64,000 nt of DNA, taken from an uncultured Muribaculaceae bacterium (lineage in GTDB: Bacteria; Bacteroidota; Bacteroidia; Bacteroidales; Muribaculaceae). Under the pieces are notes generated by a model. It was given only the letters and a program-made list of their open reading frames with translations. It had not been told where the DNA came from and searched no databases. Of this stretch, positions 25,834 through 34,683 are shown piece after piece. Position 1 is the stretch's first letter; every line of letters begins with the position of its first letter. The stretch is taken from contig CAJTYH010000010.1 in NCBI GenBank assembly GCA_910583675.1, positions 3,422-67,421 of the forward strand, in the 5' to 3' direction. The position numbers and the translations under genes were made by a program.

Positions 25834-27062
25834 TAGAGGTGGTATTTATGTTTTGTTTTCTCGAATGCGGGCAGGTCTTTGTGCCATAATGGCTCAATGT
25901 CCTCTACGCGGTGGTTCTTGAAGAACATGCGGCGCACGTCCTTGCTTCCGCATACCTTGTCGAACATGCCGAAGCGTTTGGAGTCTGCTCCGGTTGCAAC
26001 TTTATGGTCGGGATACATCCTGGCCAGTTCCTGCATCACGTAGAATTGCACAAGTGTAAGCTCAGCCTTGTCAAAGTCGGTGACATAGATTTCAACTCCA
26101 TTGAGGTTCAGACCCTTGTTGAATCCATAGTAAGGCTTGTAGGTTACGGGACGGAACGCGATACCCGGAAGTTGCAGCGCATTGAGGTTGTCGGCGAGTT
26201 TGCGTCCGTTGATCCATGGTGCGGCAAAGGTGCGGAACGGCATAGTGTAGCCGACACCTATACTGAGATAGTCAAGCTCGCCGGCGATTCCGGTCGCCGG
26301 ATAATATATGGCCGTTTCAGCGGACGGAATATGCGGCGACGGAAGCACCCATGGCATGCCGGTGTCGGCAAAAAGCATGTCGCGACTCCACCCTTTCATG
26401 GGCACTACGGTGAGTTTCAGCGGTTTTTGTGTAGAGAACATTTTCTCCTCATATAACAGCCTGGCCAGTTCACCCGGTGTGAGACCGTAAATGTACGGGA
26501 TAGGATACTGGCTTACGAAGCTTGTACAGTCCGGTTCTGTCAAAAGCCCTTCGATTTTCTTGCCTCCCAATGGATTGGGGCGGTCAAGCACTACGAATTC
26601 CTTGCCAAGGTTCGCGCACTGCTCCATGGCAAGACCCATAGTGGAGATGAATGTATAGGAACGGCAGCCGTTGTCCTGGATGTCGTATACGAGCACGTCA
26701 ATGTCCTTAAGCATCTCGGGGGTAGGTTTGCGTGTGGCTCCATAAAGTGAATAGACTTTTACTCCGGTGGCCTTGTCGGTGGTGGAGGTTACCTTTTGTC
26801 CAGCCGGGATGTCGCCACGCACTCCATGCTCGGGAGCGAACAGGGCGACGAGATTGACCTCAGGGCTTTCGTGCAGTATGTCTATGGTAGATCGCAGGTC
26901 GTTGTCCACACCGGTAGGATTGGTGATCAGCCCTACGCGTTTACCTTTGAGGCATTCGAAGTTGCTCTCGCGAAGTACCTCAATCCCGGGTTTCACTTTG
27001 GGATGTGCTGCGGCGGTTATGATGACTGTGGCCGCAAGTAGCCACGTGAGAATACGTTTCAT
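25830..27062 (-). CDS. namZ: NamZ-type exo-beta-N-acetylmuramidase (DUF1343)
   Basis: 410 residues with a Sec signal (MKRILTWLLAATVIITAAAHPKVKPG). The DUF1343 domain covers almost the whole protein: GKRVGLITNPTGVD, FAPEHGVRGDIPAGQ, VLVYDIQDNGCRSYTFISTM and VLDRPNPLGG with family-conserved residues. DUF1343 enzymes such as Bacillus NamZ release MurNAc from the non-reducing ends of peptidoglycan fragments in the periplasm. Its neighbours, an AmpG-like permease and an amino-sugar kinase, make a salvage route of cutting, import and phosphorylation. The stop is fused to the kinase start (ATGA). No MurQ etherase gene is in the window. Confidence 0.88.
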   Translation of the reverse strand: MKRILTWLLAATVIITAAAHPKVKPGIEVLRESNFECLKGKRVGLITNPTGVDNDLRSTIDILHESPEVNLVALFAPEHGVRGDIPAGQKVTSTTDKATGVKVYSLYGATRKPTPEMLKDIDVLVYDIQDNGCRSYTFISTMGLAMEQCANLGKEFVVLDRPNPLGGKKIEGLLTEPDCTSFVSQYPIPYIYGLTPGELARLLYEEKMFSTQKPLKLTVVPMKGWSRDMLFADTGMPWVLPSPHIPSAETAIYYPATGIAGELDYLSIGVGYTMPFRTFAAPWINGRKLADNLNALQLPGIAFRPVTYKPYYGFNKGLNLNGVEIYVTDFDKAELTLVQFYVMQELARMYPDHKVATGADSKRFGMFDKVCGSKDVRRMFFKNHRVEDIEPLWHKDLPAFEKTKHKYHLY

Positions 27063-27122
27063 ATGGTAATCGGGTCTTGATGTCGTGTTGAATCTACTGA
27101 ATTATAACGCGTTGCCGGCAGG

Positions 27123-28412
27123 TTAGGTTCTGGTCGCCTTTTTGCCGAACGCAGGGTCTACCTTTATGAGGTAGCAGACACCTATAGTGGCTGCGCAGCA
27201 TATCATAGTCCATATGAAGAATGCGGTGTAGCTGAAAGTGTCGGCAATCCATCCGGCTGCCATGCCCGGAAGCATCATTCCCAGCGCCATGAACCCGGTG
27301 CAGATGGAGTAGTGGGCGGTCTTGAAGCGTCCGTTTGAGAAATAGATCAGATAGAGCATGTAGGCCGTGAAGCCGAAGCCGTAACCGAATTGCTCCACGA
27401 AGACACATGCATACACTTCCCATATGGCCGAGGGCTGGACTATCGCGAGGTAGACGAACGTAAGGCAGGTGAGCGACATGCTCCATGCCATGGGATGAAG
27501 CCAGTGACGCAGTCCGTTGCGTGCGGCTACCAGTCCTCCTACGATGCCTCCGAGCATCAGTCCGATTACGCCGATCGTGCCGTAGACCCATCCGACCTCG
27601 TCGGCGCTCAGTCCCAATCCCCCCTTGTCTATGGGATCGAGCATGAACGGGGTTATCATCTTTACGAGCTGTGCCTCCGGGAGCCGGTACAGCAGCATGA
27701 ACAGTATGGCTGTTCCCACTTGGGGTTTGCGAAAGAACGCCACGAAGGTCTCAATGAACTCCCGGAAGACCTCGCTGCCTGAGCGGGGCCGGTGGAATGC
27801 GTCGGATGCGGGCTTCGGAAGTATTGCGGCATGATACACGGCTATCCCCACGAAGAAGGTGGCAAGGATGGCGAACACAAGGATCCACCCGGCTTTAGGT
27901 TCCGCCCATGCCTCGCTCACGTGTGCCGCCACGATTACCAATGCTCCCTGGCCTATGACCATGGATATGCGATAGAAAAGCGACCGTATACCCACGAATA
28001 AGCTCTGACGATGCTCGCTGAGCGCGAGCATGTAGAATCCGTCGGCTGCGATATCATGCGTGGCCGACGCGAAAGCCATGAGCCAGAAAACGGCCAATGT
28101 GGCCTGGAAGAAGCCCGATGCCGGAAGGGTGAAGGCGATAGCTGCCATGGCGATCCCTATGACCCACTGCATCGTGACAACCCACCATCGCTTGCTGCGG
28201 ATTATGTCCACGAACGGACTCCAGAACGGTTTTATGACCCAGGGCAGGTAAAGCCATGCCGTGAAAAATGCGAGTTCGGTATTGCTTATGCCTAGGCATT
28301 TGTACATGACTGTGCTGATGGTCATTACGGCCATGTATGGCAATCCTTCTGCGAAGTAGAGGGTAGGCACCCACCACCATGCGCGGTCTTTGTTTTGTGG
28401 GGTATGTGGCAT
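27123..28412 (-). CDS. ampG: AmpG-like MFS permease for peptidoglycan fragments
   Basis: 429 residues with 12 membrane segments. The N-terminus WWWVPTLYFAEGLPYMAVMTISTVMYKCLGISNTELAFFTAWLYLPWVIKPFWSPFVD is close to AmpG (which has 'LxFaSGLPlaL...', with the conserved LPW-x-KPLWSP). AmpG imports GlcNAc-anhMurNAc muropeptides; related Bacteroidota permeases (MurT) import free MurNAc. It is placed between a SpoIID/LytB gene and NamZ, 60 bp from the latter. Given NamZ next door, import of MurNAc or disaccharides is the most likely role; the exact substrate is inference. Confidence 0.87.
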   Translation of the reverse strand: MPHTPQNKDRAWWWVPTLYFAEGLPYMAVMTISTVMYKCLGISNTELAFFTAWLYLPWVIKPFWSPFVDIIRSKRWWVVTMQWVIGIAMAAIAFTLPASGFFQATLAVFWLMAFASATHDIAADGFYMLALSEHRQSLFVGIRSLFYRISMVIGQGALVIVAAHVSEAWAEPKAGWILVFAILATFFVGIAVYHAAILPKPASDAFHRPRSGSEVFREFIETFVAFFRKPQVGTAILFMLLYRLPEAQLVKMITPFMLDPIDKGGLGLSADEVGWVYGTIGVIGLMLGGIVGGLVAARNGLRHWLHPMAWSMSLTCLTFVYLAIVQPSAIWEVYACVFVEQFGYGFGFTAYMLYLIYFSNGRFKTAHYSICTGFMALGMMLPGMAAGWIADTFSYTAFFIWTMICCAATIGVCYLIKVDPAFGKKATRT

Positions 28413-28447
28413 TTTACCGGTAGTGTTTTAGGTGTAGACAGGTGATT

Positions 28448-29698
28448 TCAGATGTAAAGGGTGGCTATTTCCGCCTTAGGGAAGTAGTGATGAAGTATGG
28501 AGCGGTAGTCGTATCCTTTGTTTCCCATTACCGCCGCACCGATCTGGCACATCCCGACACCGTGTCCCCATCCTCGTCCCTTAAGTATGAAGTTCCCCTC
28601 GTTGTCGCGTTCCACTTTGAATATTGAGGATCGCAGGTGGCTTTCCGACAGCCAACGGCGTATCTCAAGCTCCTTCCCGACAACGGCGGTGTGTCGGCTC
28701 CCTTCAATCAGTAGGCGCACGATGTGTCCTGCATGCGTTGTTTCCAGAGGTGTGAGGCTTTTTATCTCCCCGAAGTCTATTCCTGAGCGGCATTTCAACA
28801 ATTCGGACAGCCGTGCGGCGGTGTATCGGACTTCCCATTTGAAGAAGTCCGAGTTCTCACGGTCGTAGTCGTTGAGCACCTGGCTCAGTATGTCGGGATC
28901 GGAGGTATCGCAGAAGACACTTCCTCCGTCATGGTCTGCTACGTGTGTGAGGTATTCTTTCGGGTCGTCTTCCCAACAGTTTTCGAAACGTTCGCTTATG
29001 CCGCCGCAGCACTTGCTGAACCGCGCATCGCATACATCGCCTAGGTATGTCAGCATCTCGCCCCGGGTCTCTTCCACGGCTTGAGCCACTTCCCGGCGTG
29101 TCTGGCGCGTGATGCCTTGGTAGCGTTGGCAGTGATCGTCGGCACAGACATCGAACTGGGTGTGGTCTTCACGGTCATACCATTTCACAAGTTCATCTAC
29201 CTCGCGTCCGTCTGGGAGCGTAGTATGCTTCCATCCTCCTTTTTCGGTACAAGTGTGCTTACCCCGGTCAAGGAGCTGCCTTGTCAGCCAGCTGCGGCTT
29301 ACCACGGCATGTGCCATAAGTAACGATCGTGAGGCTGTGGCGCTCATTTCCGATGAGATCACGCTTTTGAGGTATTCTTCAAGGCCGATGGAGTTCACTG
29401 CGATTATATGTCCGGGATTCGCTTCGTCGGGCAGGAGGGTAAGTGCTCCCCGGAAGCGTTGGCTCTCGCGTCTCTCCCAATGGAACCCTATGCCGATAGT
29501 GACATCGTGCAGTTCGAAGCTGCACGTCTCGGGATTGGCGGGGGTGTATGTAGTCGGGGCTTGGCACAGATCGGCCACCATGTCGCCTGTGACAGGAGCG
29601 CCCCCGACAGAGCGATGATATAGTCCGTAGAATGTGACATTGAGCGTCGGGGCGCTCATGATGCCTATGTTTATGATTGGTTCCTTGTCAATTCTCAT
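28448..29698 (-). CDS. SpoIID/LytB-domain protein, putative peptidoglycan lytic transglycosylase
   Basis: 416 residues. Signature motifs: SLLMAHAVVSRSWLTRQLLD near residues 145-165, DVCDARFSKCCGGISERFENCW, and GRGWGHGVGMCQIGAAVMGNKGYDYRSILHHYFP at the end, the SpoIID 'GHGxGMxQxGA' box. SpoIID enzymes cut glycan strands denuded of peptides. It lacks a signal peptide, as do Bacteroidales relatives that begin with a short 'EPxINIGI' strand, so its location is uncertain. It heads the cluster with the AmpG-like permease (35 bp gap), NamZ and the kinase. A TATCTTTG box lies only a few bases upstream (29710-29703, minus), so the start could be slightly later (29659). Confidence 0.85.
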   Translation of the reverse strand: MRIDKEPIINIGIMSAPTLNVTFYGLYHRSVGGAPVTGDMVADLCQAPTTYTPANPETCSFELHDVTIGIGFHWERRESQRFRGALTLLPDEANPGHIIAVNSIGLEEYLKSVISSEMSATASRSLLMAHAVVSRSWLTRQLLDRGKHTCTEKGGWKHTTLPDGREVDELVKWYDREDHTQFDVCADDHCQRYQGITRQTRREVAQAVEETRGEMLTYLGDVCDARFSKCCGGISERFENCWEDDPKEYLTHVADHDGGSVFCDTSDPDILSQVLNDYDRENSDFFKWEVRYTAARLSELLKCRSGIDFGEIKSLTPLETTHAGHIVRLLIEGSRHTAVVGKELEIRRWLSESHLRSSIFKVERDNEGNFILKGRGWGHGVGMCQIGAAVMGNKGYDYRSILHHYFPKAEIATLYI

Positions 29699-29742
29699 AC
29701 CGCAAAGATAAGGATTTTTGTCGGTTGCAGGTTGGCCGGGCG

Positions 29743-29773
29743 TTGTTTTTCAGGTTTATCTTTCGTACATTTG
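29743..29773 (+). promoter_or_regulatory. Promoter of the endonuclease I gene
   Basis: -33 TTG at 29743-29745 and -7 TACATTTG at 29766-29773, spacer 20 bp. Transcription would begin about 29780, which fixes the start codon at 29799 and rules out the upstream in-frame start at 29718. Confidence 0.7.
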
Positions 29774-29798
29774 CATCCTATCACATTTTTTTGACAAT

Positions 29799-31310
29799 AT
29801 GAGAAAAGACTACCGGAGAGCCATGGCGGCATTGGCTGCGTGTGTTGCGTTGAACGCGGCTGCGGACATCCCTCTTGCATATTATGCGTCCATTCAGGGG
29901 CTGTGTGGCGCTGAGTTGAAAAACGCCCTGCATGAACTGATCGGGAATGACCCCGATGTGAAGATGCTTTCGTACGGAAGCGGGAACCTGCATACCTGGT
30001 GGGGCTTCTATGTGACGGACAGGAATGCCGACAATTCGGTCGTGGATCGTTACAGCAACGACGTGCGTTACTTTACCTCGCAAGGCAGTTCCGTTTCTGG
30101 AATGAACATAGAGCATTCCTTCCCCAAGTCATGGTGGGGCGGGAGCGAGAACAACGCCTACAAGGACCTATACAATCTCATGCCCTGCGAGCAGAAGATC
30201 AATTCTACCAAGAGCAATTATCCCATGGGCATAGTTACCCGTCCCACACCGGCTGGCAATAACGGATGTACCAAGGTCGGTGCCGGGGAATGGGACGGCA
30301 ACTGGTGGGAGCCGGCAGACAAATGGAAAGGAGACTTCGCACGAGGCTACATGTATATGGTGACCGCATACCAGCAGTTCACATATTCAAGTCCCCAGGC
30401 CAGACAGATCATCCAGACAGGGGATTACCCGACACTCCTGCCACGGGCATCGGAACTGTATATAAGGTGGGCGCTTGCTGACGACGTAACGGAGATGGAA
30501 GCGGTGCGTAACGACCGTGTGCAGAACATACAAGGGAACCGCAACCCGTTCGTGGATTTTCCCAATCTCATGGAATACATATGGGGTGACTCTGTGTCTA
30601 CCCCCATTGACTTGAGGTTTACCCGCAAGTCAGCTCCCGCATACGGGGTGATAGGGGAGCCTGTCGGCCCTACGGTCACATTGTACGACAATACCCTGTT
30701 GGGTCAGGATGGCGGATTCGTGGAGGATATGATAGAGGCTCCAGTGAGCGGCTATCATGTATGGACAAACACTGCGCAATATGGATGGAAAGGAACTTCC
30801 TATAGTGGTGGAGCCGTGGCGGCGGTGGCAGACCTTGTAGGATCCGAGATAGACTTGACGGAAATGGCATCGGCGCGTATGTCGTTTGACCATTCCGTCA
30901 ATTATGCAAGCGTGAGTCCTTCCGAACAGTTATTCGTGTATGCCCGCGATGAAAATGGGGCCGATACGCAGTTGAACGTGCCCTCATGGCCTGCCGGCAA
31001 CAGCTGGAGTTTCGTGTCGTCTGGAAATGTGAGCCTTGAAGCTTTCGTAGGCAAGAGGGTGAGGATCGTCTTCCGCTATGTATCCGACAATGTCAAGTCG
31101 CCGACGTGGGAGATCAAGAACCTGAAGATCTCCGGTCAGAAGCGCACATCCGGCGTGGATTACATACAACCGGCTCTTGATCCGGACGACAACACCTCGT
31201 TCCCTGCAGAATACTACACGCTTGACGGGCGTCGTATTGACCCTGCTACGTATCGTGGCATAGTAATCCGCCGTCAGGGCACTTCGGTCACCAAGGAGCT
31301 GCTCCGATAG
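29799..31310 (+). CDS. Secreted endonuclease I-family nuclease
   Basis: 503 residues from ATG 29799 (signal peptide MRKDYRRAMAALAACVALNAAA). Residues about 20-270 form the EndA/NucM nuclease domain with the His-Me finger motif MNIEHSFPKSWWGG and the downstream YNLMPCEQKINSTKSNYPMG. Residues 300-440 are beta-rich and may be a carbohydrate- or lectin-like accessory domain. The tail (FPAEYYTLDGRRIDPATYRGIVIRRQG) is the short C-terminal motif common on Bacteroidales exported proteins, similar to a reduced sorting tail. Likely degrades extracellular DNA or RNA, releasing nucleotides; the nucleoside/ribose locus next door may use the products. Confidence 0.87.
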   Translation: MRKDYRRAMAALAACVALNAAADIPLAYYASIQGLCGAELKNALHELIGNDPDVKMLSYGSGNLHTWWGFYVTDRNADNSVVDRYSNDVRYFTSQGSSVSGMNIEHSFPKSWWGGSENNAYKDLYNLMPCEQKINSTKSNYPMGIVTRPTPAGNNGCTKVGAGEWDGNWWEPADKWKGDFARGYMYMVTAYQQFTYSSPQARQIIQTGDYPTLLPRASELYIRWALADDVTEMEAVRNDRVQNIQGNRNPFVDFPNLMEYIWGDSVSTPIDLRFTRKSAPAYGVIGEPVGPTVTLYDNTLLGQDGGFVEDMIEAPVSGYHVWTNTAQYGWKGTSYSGGAVAAVADLVGSEIDLTEMASARMSFDHSVNYASVSPSEQLFVYARDENGADTQLNVPSWPAGNSWSFVSSGNVSLEAFVGKRVRIVFRYVSDNVKSPTWEIKNLKISGQKRTSGVDYIQPALDPDDNTSFPAEYYTLDGRRIDPATYRGIVIRRQGTSVTKELLR

Positions 31311-31336
31311 GTTTAATCCCATCGTTTCATAATAAG

Positions 31337-31374
31337 GCGCCCTTGAGAATTTACCGGCAAATTCTCAAGGGCGC
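31337..31374. terminator. Hairpin between convergent endonuclease and lacI-type genes
   Basis: Perfect 16-bp arms GCGCCCTTGAGAATTT (31337-31352) and AAATTCTCAAGGGCGC (31359-31374), loop ACCGGC. It sits between two convergent genes and could stop both, although no long T-run follows on either strand. Confidence 0.65.
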
Positions 31375-31405
31375 TTGGTGTATGGGATGTTTAATGTTTT
31401 GTAGT

Positions 31406-32419
31406 TTAGGGGCGGGGAGGGGCGACGGAGTCGCGGAGGATGATGGAGGGCTGGAGCAGGAGGCCACCCGGGCCGGTGGGATTCCCCTTTATGCGATCCA
31501 GGAGCATTTTTACTGCTACCATGCTGATGCTATCTATGGGTTGGGATATGCGTGTGACCGGAGGGTCAAGGAAATCAAGGTAGATGTTGTCGTCAAAAGA
31601 GACGATGGATATGTCCTCCGGCACTTTCATGTCATGTTCCCTCAGTGCCTTTATTACTCCGAGGAGTATAGTGTTTGACAATGCGAATATAGCGCTGATC
31701 CTTTTCCCCGTGTTAAGCGCCAACTTGGTCTCCACATAGCCGTTGCGGGTGGAAAATTCGTTGCCGCAGGTCATGGCGTGAGCGGATAGTCCCGCTTTTT
31801 CCATAGCGTCAAGATAGCCTTCCACGCGTTGTCGCGACGTGATGGACTGTGGCGTTCCTTGTATGCACAGGATCTCCTTATGGCCGGCCTTTATGAGGAG
31901 GTCGGTGGCGTCAAGCGCTCCCCTGTAGTTGTCGGTGGCGGCGTATGCCAGCTCGCAATTGTCAAAGTACCGGTCTATGAGCACCAACGGCTTTTCCATG
32001 GCCAGTTTGGTGAGCCTTGTGGGATCGTCGCTTGTCGGAACCATTATTATTCCATCCACGTTACGGGAAAGCAACGTGTCTATAGCCTCGTTCTCATCCT
32101 CTATGCTTTCGTGGGTGTCGATTACCATTACCGGATAGGAGTGTTTGTGGGCTTCCCCTATAACTGCACTGGCGATGTTGGCGAAAAAAGGATTGTCTAT
32201 ACAAGGGACAAGCAATCCAATGGTGCGTGTGGCGCTGTTGCGCAAACTTTGTGCTACATAATTCGGCCTATAATTCAGCTCCCTTACGGCATCCATTATC
32301 TTTTTTTGCGACTCGCTGCTGATCCTGAATTGCTCGGACTTTCCGTTGAGCACACGCGATATGGTTGTGGGGGAGAAGCCTGTATATTTTGAAATGTCAG
32401 ATAAGGTGCTTTTTCTCAT
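31406..32419 (-). CDS. LacI-family repressor of the nucleoside/ribose locus
   Basis: 337 residues from ATG 32419 (MRKSTLSDISKYTGFSPTTISRVLNG); ATG 32443 lies at or above the predicted transcript start. N-terminal LacI helix-turn-helix, hinge (YRPNYVAQSLR), then a periplasmic-binding-like effector domain (TIGLLVPCIDNPFFANIASAVIGEA). It is divergent from rbsK, transporter and nucleoside hydrolase, with a perfect 20-bp LacI-type palindrome between them. It most likely represses that operon and responds to ribose, a ribose phosphate or a nucleoside; the ligand is not evident. Confidence 0.92.
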   Translation of the reverse strand: MRKSTLSDISKYTGFSPTTISRVLNGKSEQFRISSESQKKIMDAVRELNYRPNYVAQSLRNSATRTIGLLVPCIDNPFFANIASAVIGEAHKHSYPVMVIDTHESIEDENEAIDTLLSRNVDGIIMVPTSDDPTRLTKLAMEKPLVLIDRYFDNCELAYAATDNYRGALDATDLLIKAGHKEILCIQGTPQSITSRQRVEGYLDAMEKAGLSAHAMTCGNEFSTRNGYVETKLALNTGKRISAIFALSNTILLGVIKALREHDMKVPEDISIVSFDDNIYLDFLDPPVTRISQPIDSISMVAVKMLLDRIKGNPTGPGGLLLQPSIILRDSVAPPRP

Positions 32420-32440
32420 TGGGTTATCTTTTCGTTTCCT

Positions 32441-32448
32441 CAAAGGTA
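32441..32448 (-). promoter_or_regulatory. -7 element of the lacI-type gene
   Basis: Minus strand TACCTTTG. A TTTG at 32475-32472 (minus) is 23 bp away, slightly long. It places the mRNA start near 32434 and supports ATG 32419. Confidence 0.5.
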
Positions 32449-32513
32449 GCGTTTTTAGTTGAAATATTTTTCAAAAATAATTTCAAGCCGACGTTTTTTC
32501 CAGCTTTTTTACA

Positions 32514-32538
32514 TACCTTTGCTCAAACGTTTGAGCAA
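32514..32538 (+). promoter_or_regulatory. LacI-type operator overlapping the rbsK -7 box
   Basis: A perfect 20-bp palindrome TTGCTCAAACGTTTGAGCAA (32519-32538), with the central CG typical of LacI/PurR operators, overlaps the -7 box TACCTTTG (32514-32521) of the divergent rbsK operon. A bound repressor would block the promoter directly. No clear -33 TTTG is seen. Confidence 0.8.
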
Positions 32539-32627
32539 GGGCGGTGTCAACGGACATGAAACATCCAGTCCCATGTCGTGTGCACCTGCTTGTCTCCGCG
32601 TTTGCCTAATCTCAATATCGTAAAAAC

Positions 32628-33560
32628 ATGAAGAACAATAGGATAGTCGTAGTCGGAAGCAGCAATACCGACATGGTGATACGTTGCCCGAATATGCCTC
32701 GTCCCGGCGAGACGGTGCTCGGAGGAGAATTTCTCATGAACCATGGGGGCAAGGGTGCCAACCAGGCGGTGGCCGCTGCAAAGCTCGGAGGCAATGTGAC
32801 ATTCATCGCAAAGATCGGTGATGACATTTTCGGGGCAGAGACATTGGAGATGCTCCGTAGGACGGGCATAGACACCTCACATGTGAGTGTCAGCAGTGAT
32901 TTGCCTTCCGGTGTGGCCTTGATCAACGTCGATGCCAAGGGAGAGAATTCCATCAGTGTGGCATCCGGATCCAATGCTGCGTTGTCAGGGAAGGATATAG
33001 ACAATGCCATGGAAGTCATATCCACCGCCGATGTGATGATTGCCCAGCTTGAGACACCTGTAGAGACTGTCGCCTATGCGGCTGAGATGGCGAAGAGACA
33101 TGGTGTCACGGTTGTGCTCAATCCTGCTCCAGCTCCATTGTCGCCGCTCCCGGATGCGCTTCTGCGCAATGTTGACATAATCATACCCAACAAGACGGAG
33201 GCTGAGGCAATATCAGGCATATCTATAACTGACGGAGATTCCGAGCGAAAGGCCATAGAGGCCATTTCGGCAAAGGGAGTCGGCACCACAATAATCACCC
33301 TCGGCTCCAAAGGTGCGCTGCTTTGCACGGGAGGGGATTTTATCATGGTGCCCACGATGAAAGTAAAGACTGTGGATACTACGGCTGCGGGAGATACTTT
33401 CTGTGGAGCGTTTTGCGTGGCGCTTACCGAAGGAAAGGGGCTTGTAGATGCCGTGAGGTTCGGCAACAAGGCGGCTGCCATATCCGTGACACGCAATGGC
33501 GCACAACAGTCGGCTCCCACAAGGGAGGAAGTGGATGATGTCTGGGAAGCAAGAAATTAA
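32628..33560 (+). CDS. rbsK: Ribokinase (PfkB family)
   Basis: 310 residues. N-terminal PfkB signature GSSNTDMVIRCPNMPRPGETVLGGEFLMNHGGKGANQAVAAAKLGG; C-terminal signature with catalytic Asp and anion hole DTTAAGDTFCGAFCVAL; adenine-side motif TLGSKGALL. It converts ribose to ribose-5-phosphate with ATP. It is the first gene after the LacI operator, followed by a sugar permease (37 bp) and a nucleoside hydrolase, so the operon seems to take nucleosides to ribose-5-phosphate. Confidence 0.94.
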   Translation: MKNNRIVVVGSSNTDMVIRCPNMPRPGETVLGGEFLMNHGGKGANQAVAAAKLGGNVTFIAKIGDDIFGAETLEMLRRTGIDTSHVSVSSDLPSGVALINVDAKGENSISVASGSNAALSGKDIDNAMEVISTADVMIAQLETPVETVAYAAEMAKRHGVTVVLNPAPAPLSPLPDALLRNVDIIIPNKTEAEAISGISITDGDSERKAIEAISAKGVGTTIITLGSKGALLCTGGDFIMVPTMKVKTVDTTAAGDTFCGAFCVALTEGKGLVDAVRFGNKAAAISVTRNGAQQSAPTREEVDDVWEARN

Positions 33561-33597
33561 GAAATAAGGAATTCTTACCTTAAAACTGAAAAATATC

Positions 33598-34608
33598 ATG
33601 TTTATAGTTGAAAACTACACAATGGCAGTGGTCTTGTGCTTTATCACCATGCTCTGCTGGGGATCGTGGGGCAACACACAGAAACTCGCCGCAAAAAGCT
33701 GGCGTTATGAGCTTTATTATTGGGATTATGTGATAGGCATGGTGCTCTTCTCCCTGCTTATCGGCTTCACTTTCGGTAGCATAGGGTCGGAGGGGAGGCC
33801 GTTCATGGAAGATCTTGCACAGAGTTCGCTCGCATGTGTCGGCAGCGTCGTATTGGGTGGAATAATATTCAATGCCTCCAACATACTGCTTTCGGCATCG
33901 GTATCGTTGGCCGGCATGGCAGTGGCTTTCCCTCTTGGTGTGGGCATAGCCTTGGTGCTCGGTGTCATAATCAATTATATCGGTGCCCCGAAGGGGGATC
34001 CCGTGTTGCTTTTCACAGGGGTCGCACTGGTGGTGGCGGCAATCGTGTGCAACGGCATCGCCTCTGGGCGTGTTAGCAAATCCGACGACTCGGCGGCACA
34101 AAACCGCAAGGGGATCATCCTTGCCGTGTGCGCAGGGGTGCTCATGGCCTTCTTCTACAGGTTCGTGGCGGCTGCGATGGATCTCTCTGATTTCCGCAAT
34201 CCCGCTCCAGGTATGCTGACCCCATATACGGCTCTGTTTATCTTTTCGGCAGGGGTGTTGTTGAGTAATTTCGTGTTCAACACCGTTGCCATGCGCAAGC
34301 CTTTCGTTGGAGCGCCAGTGACTTACGGCCAATATTTCAAGGGATCTTTCGCCACCCACATGACCGGTGTGCTCGGTGGGGCGATATGGGCTTTGGGAAC
34401 TGCGTGCAGCTACATTGCGGCGGGGAAGGCCGGGGCGGCCATCTCATATGCCCTTGGACAGGGGGCTCCGATGATTGCCGCCATATGGGGAGTCTTCATC
34501 TGGAAGGAGTTCAAGGGAGCCGACCGCAAGACAGATTTTCTGCTCGGATTTATGTTCCTGTTCTTCATCGCCGGACTGGGGTGGATAATCGCGTCCGGAG
34601 GCAATTGA
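33598..34608 (+). CDS. Sugar/nucleoside permease (GRP/RhaT-like DMT family)
   Basis: 336 residues with 10 membrane segments, beginning MFIVENYTMAVVLCFITMLCWGSWGNTQKLAAKSWRYELYYWDYVIG. This CWGSWxNTxK start is shared by Bacteroidota RhaT/GRP-type permeases found in ribose and rhamnose loci. It probably imports ribose or nucleosides by cation coupling; its position between rbsK and nucleoside hydrolase supports ribose. Substrate is inferred from context only. Confidence 0.82.
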   Translation: MFIVENYTMAVVLCFITMLCWGSWGNTQKLAAKSWRYELYYWDYVIGMVLFSLLIGFTFGSIGSEGRPFMEDLAQSSLACVGSVVLGGIIFNASNILLSASVSLAGMAVAFPLGVGIALVLGVIINYIGAPKGDPVLLFTGVALVVAAIVCNGIASGRVSKSDDSAAQNRKGIILAVCAGVLMAFFYRFVAAAMDLSDFRNPAPGMLTPYTALFIFSAGVLLSNFVFNTVAMRKPFVGAPVTYGQYFKGSFATHMTGVLGGAIWALGTACSYIAAGKAGAAISYALGQGAPMIAAIWGVFIWKEFKGADRKTDFLLGFMFLFFIAGLGWIIASGGN

Positions 34609-34683
34609 TTATAGAAAAGAAGAAATATAGAAAATAGAGAAATATAGAAGTTCAGAAATTTAGAATAGAGAGACAATAACGAC

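Noticed and set aside
29703..29710. Minus-strand TATCTTTG as promoter of the SpoIID gene
   Set aside because: It would put the transcript start at the start codon and has no -33 box, so I do not call it; a leaderless mRNA is possible but unsupported.
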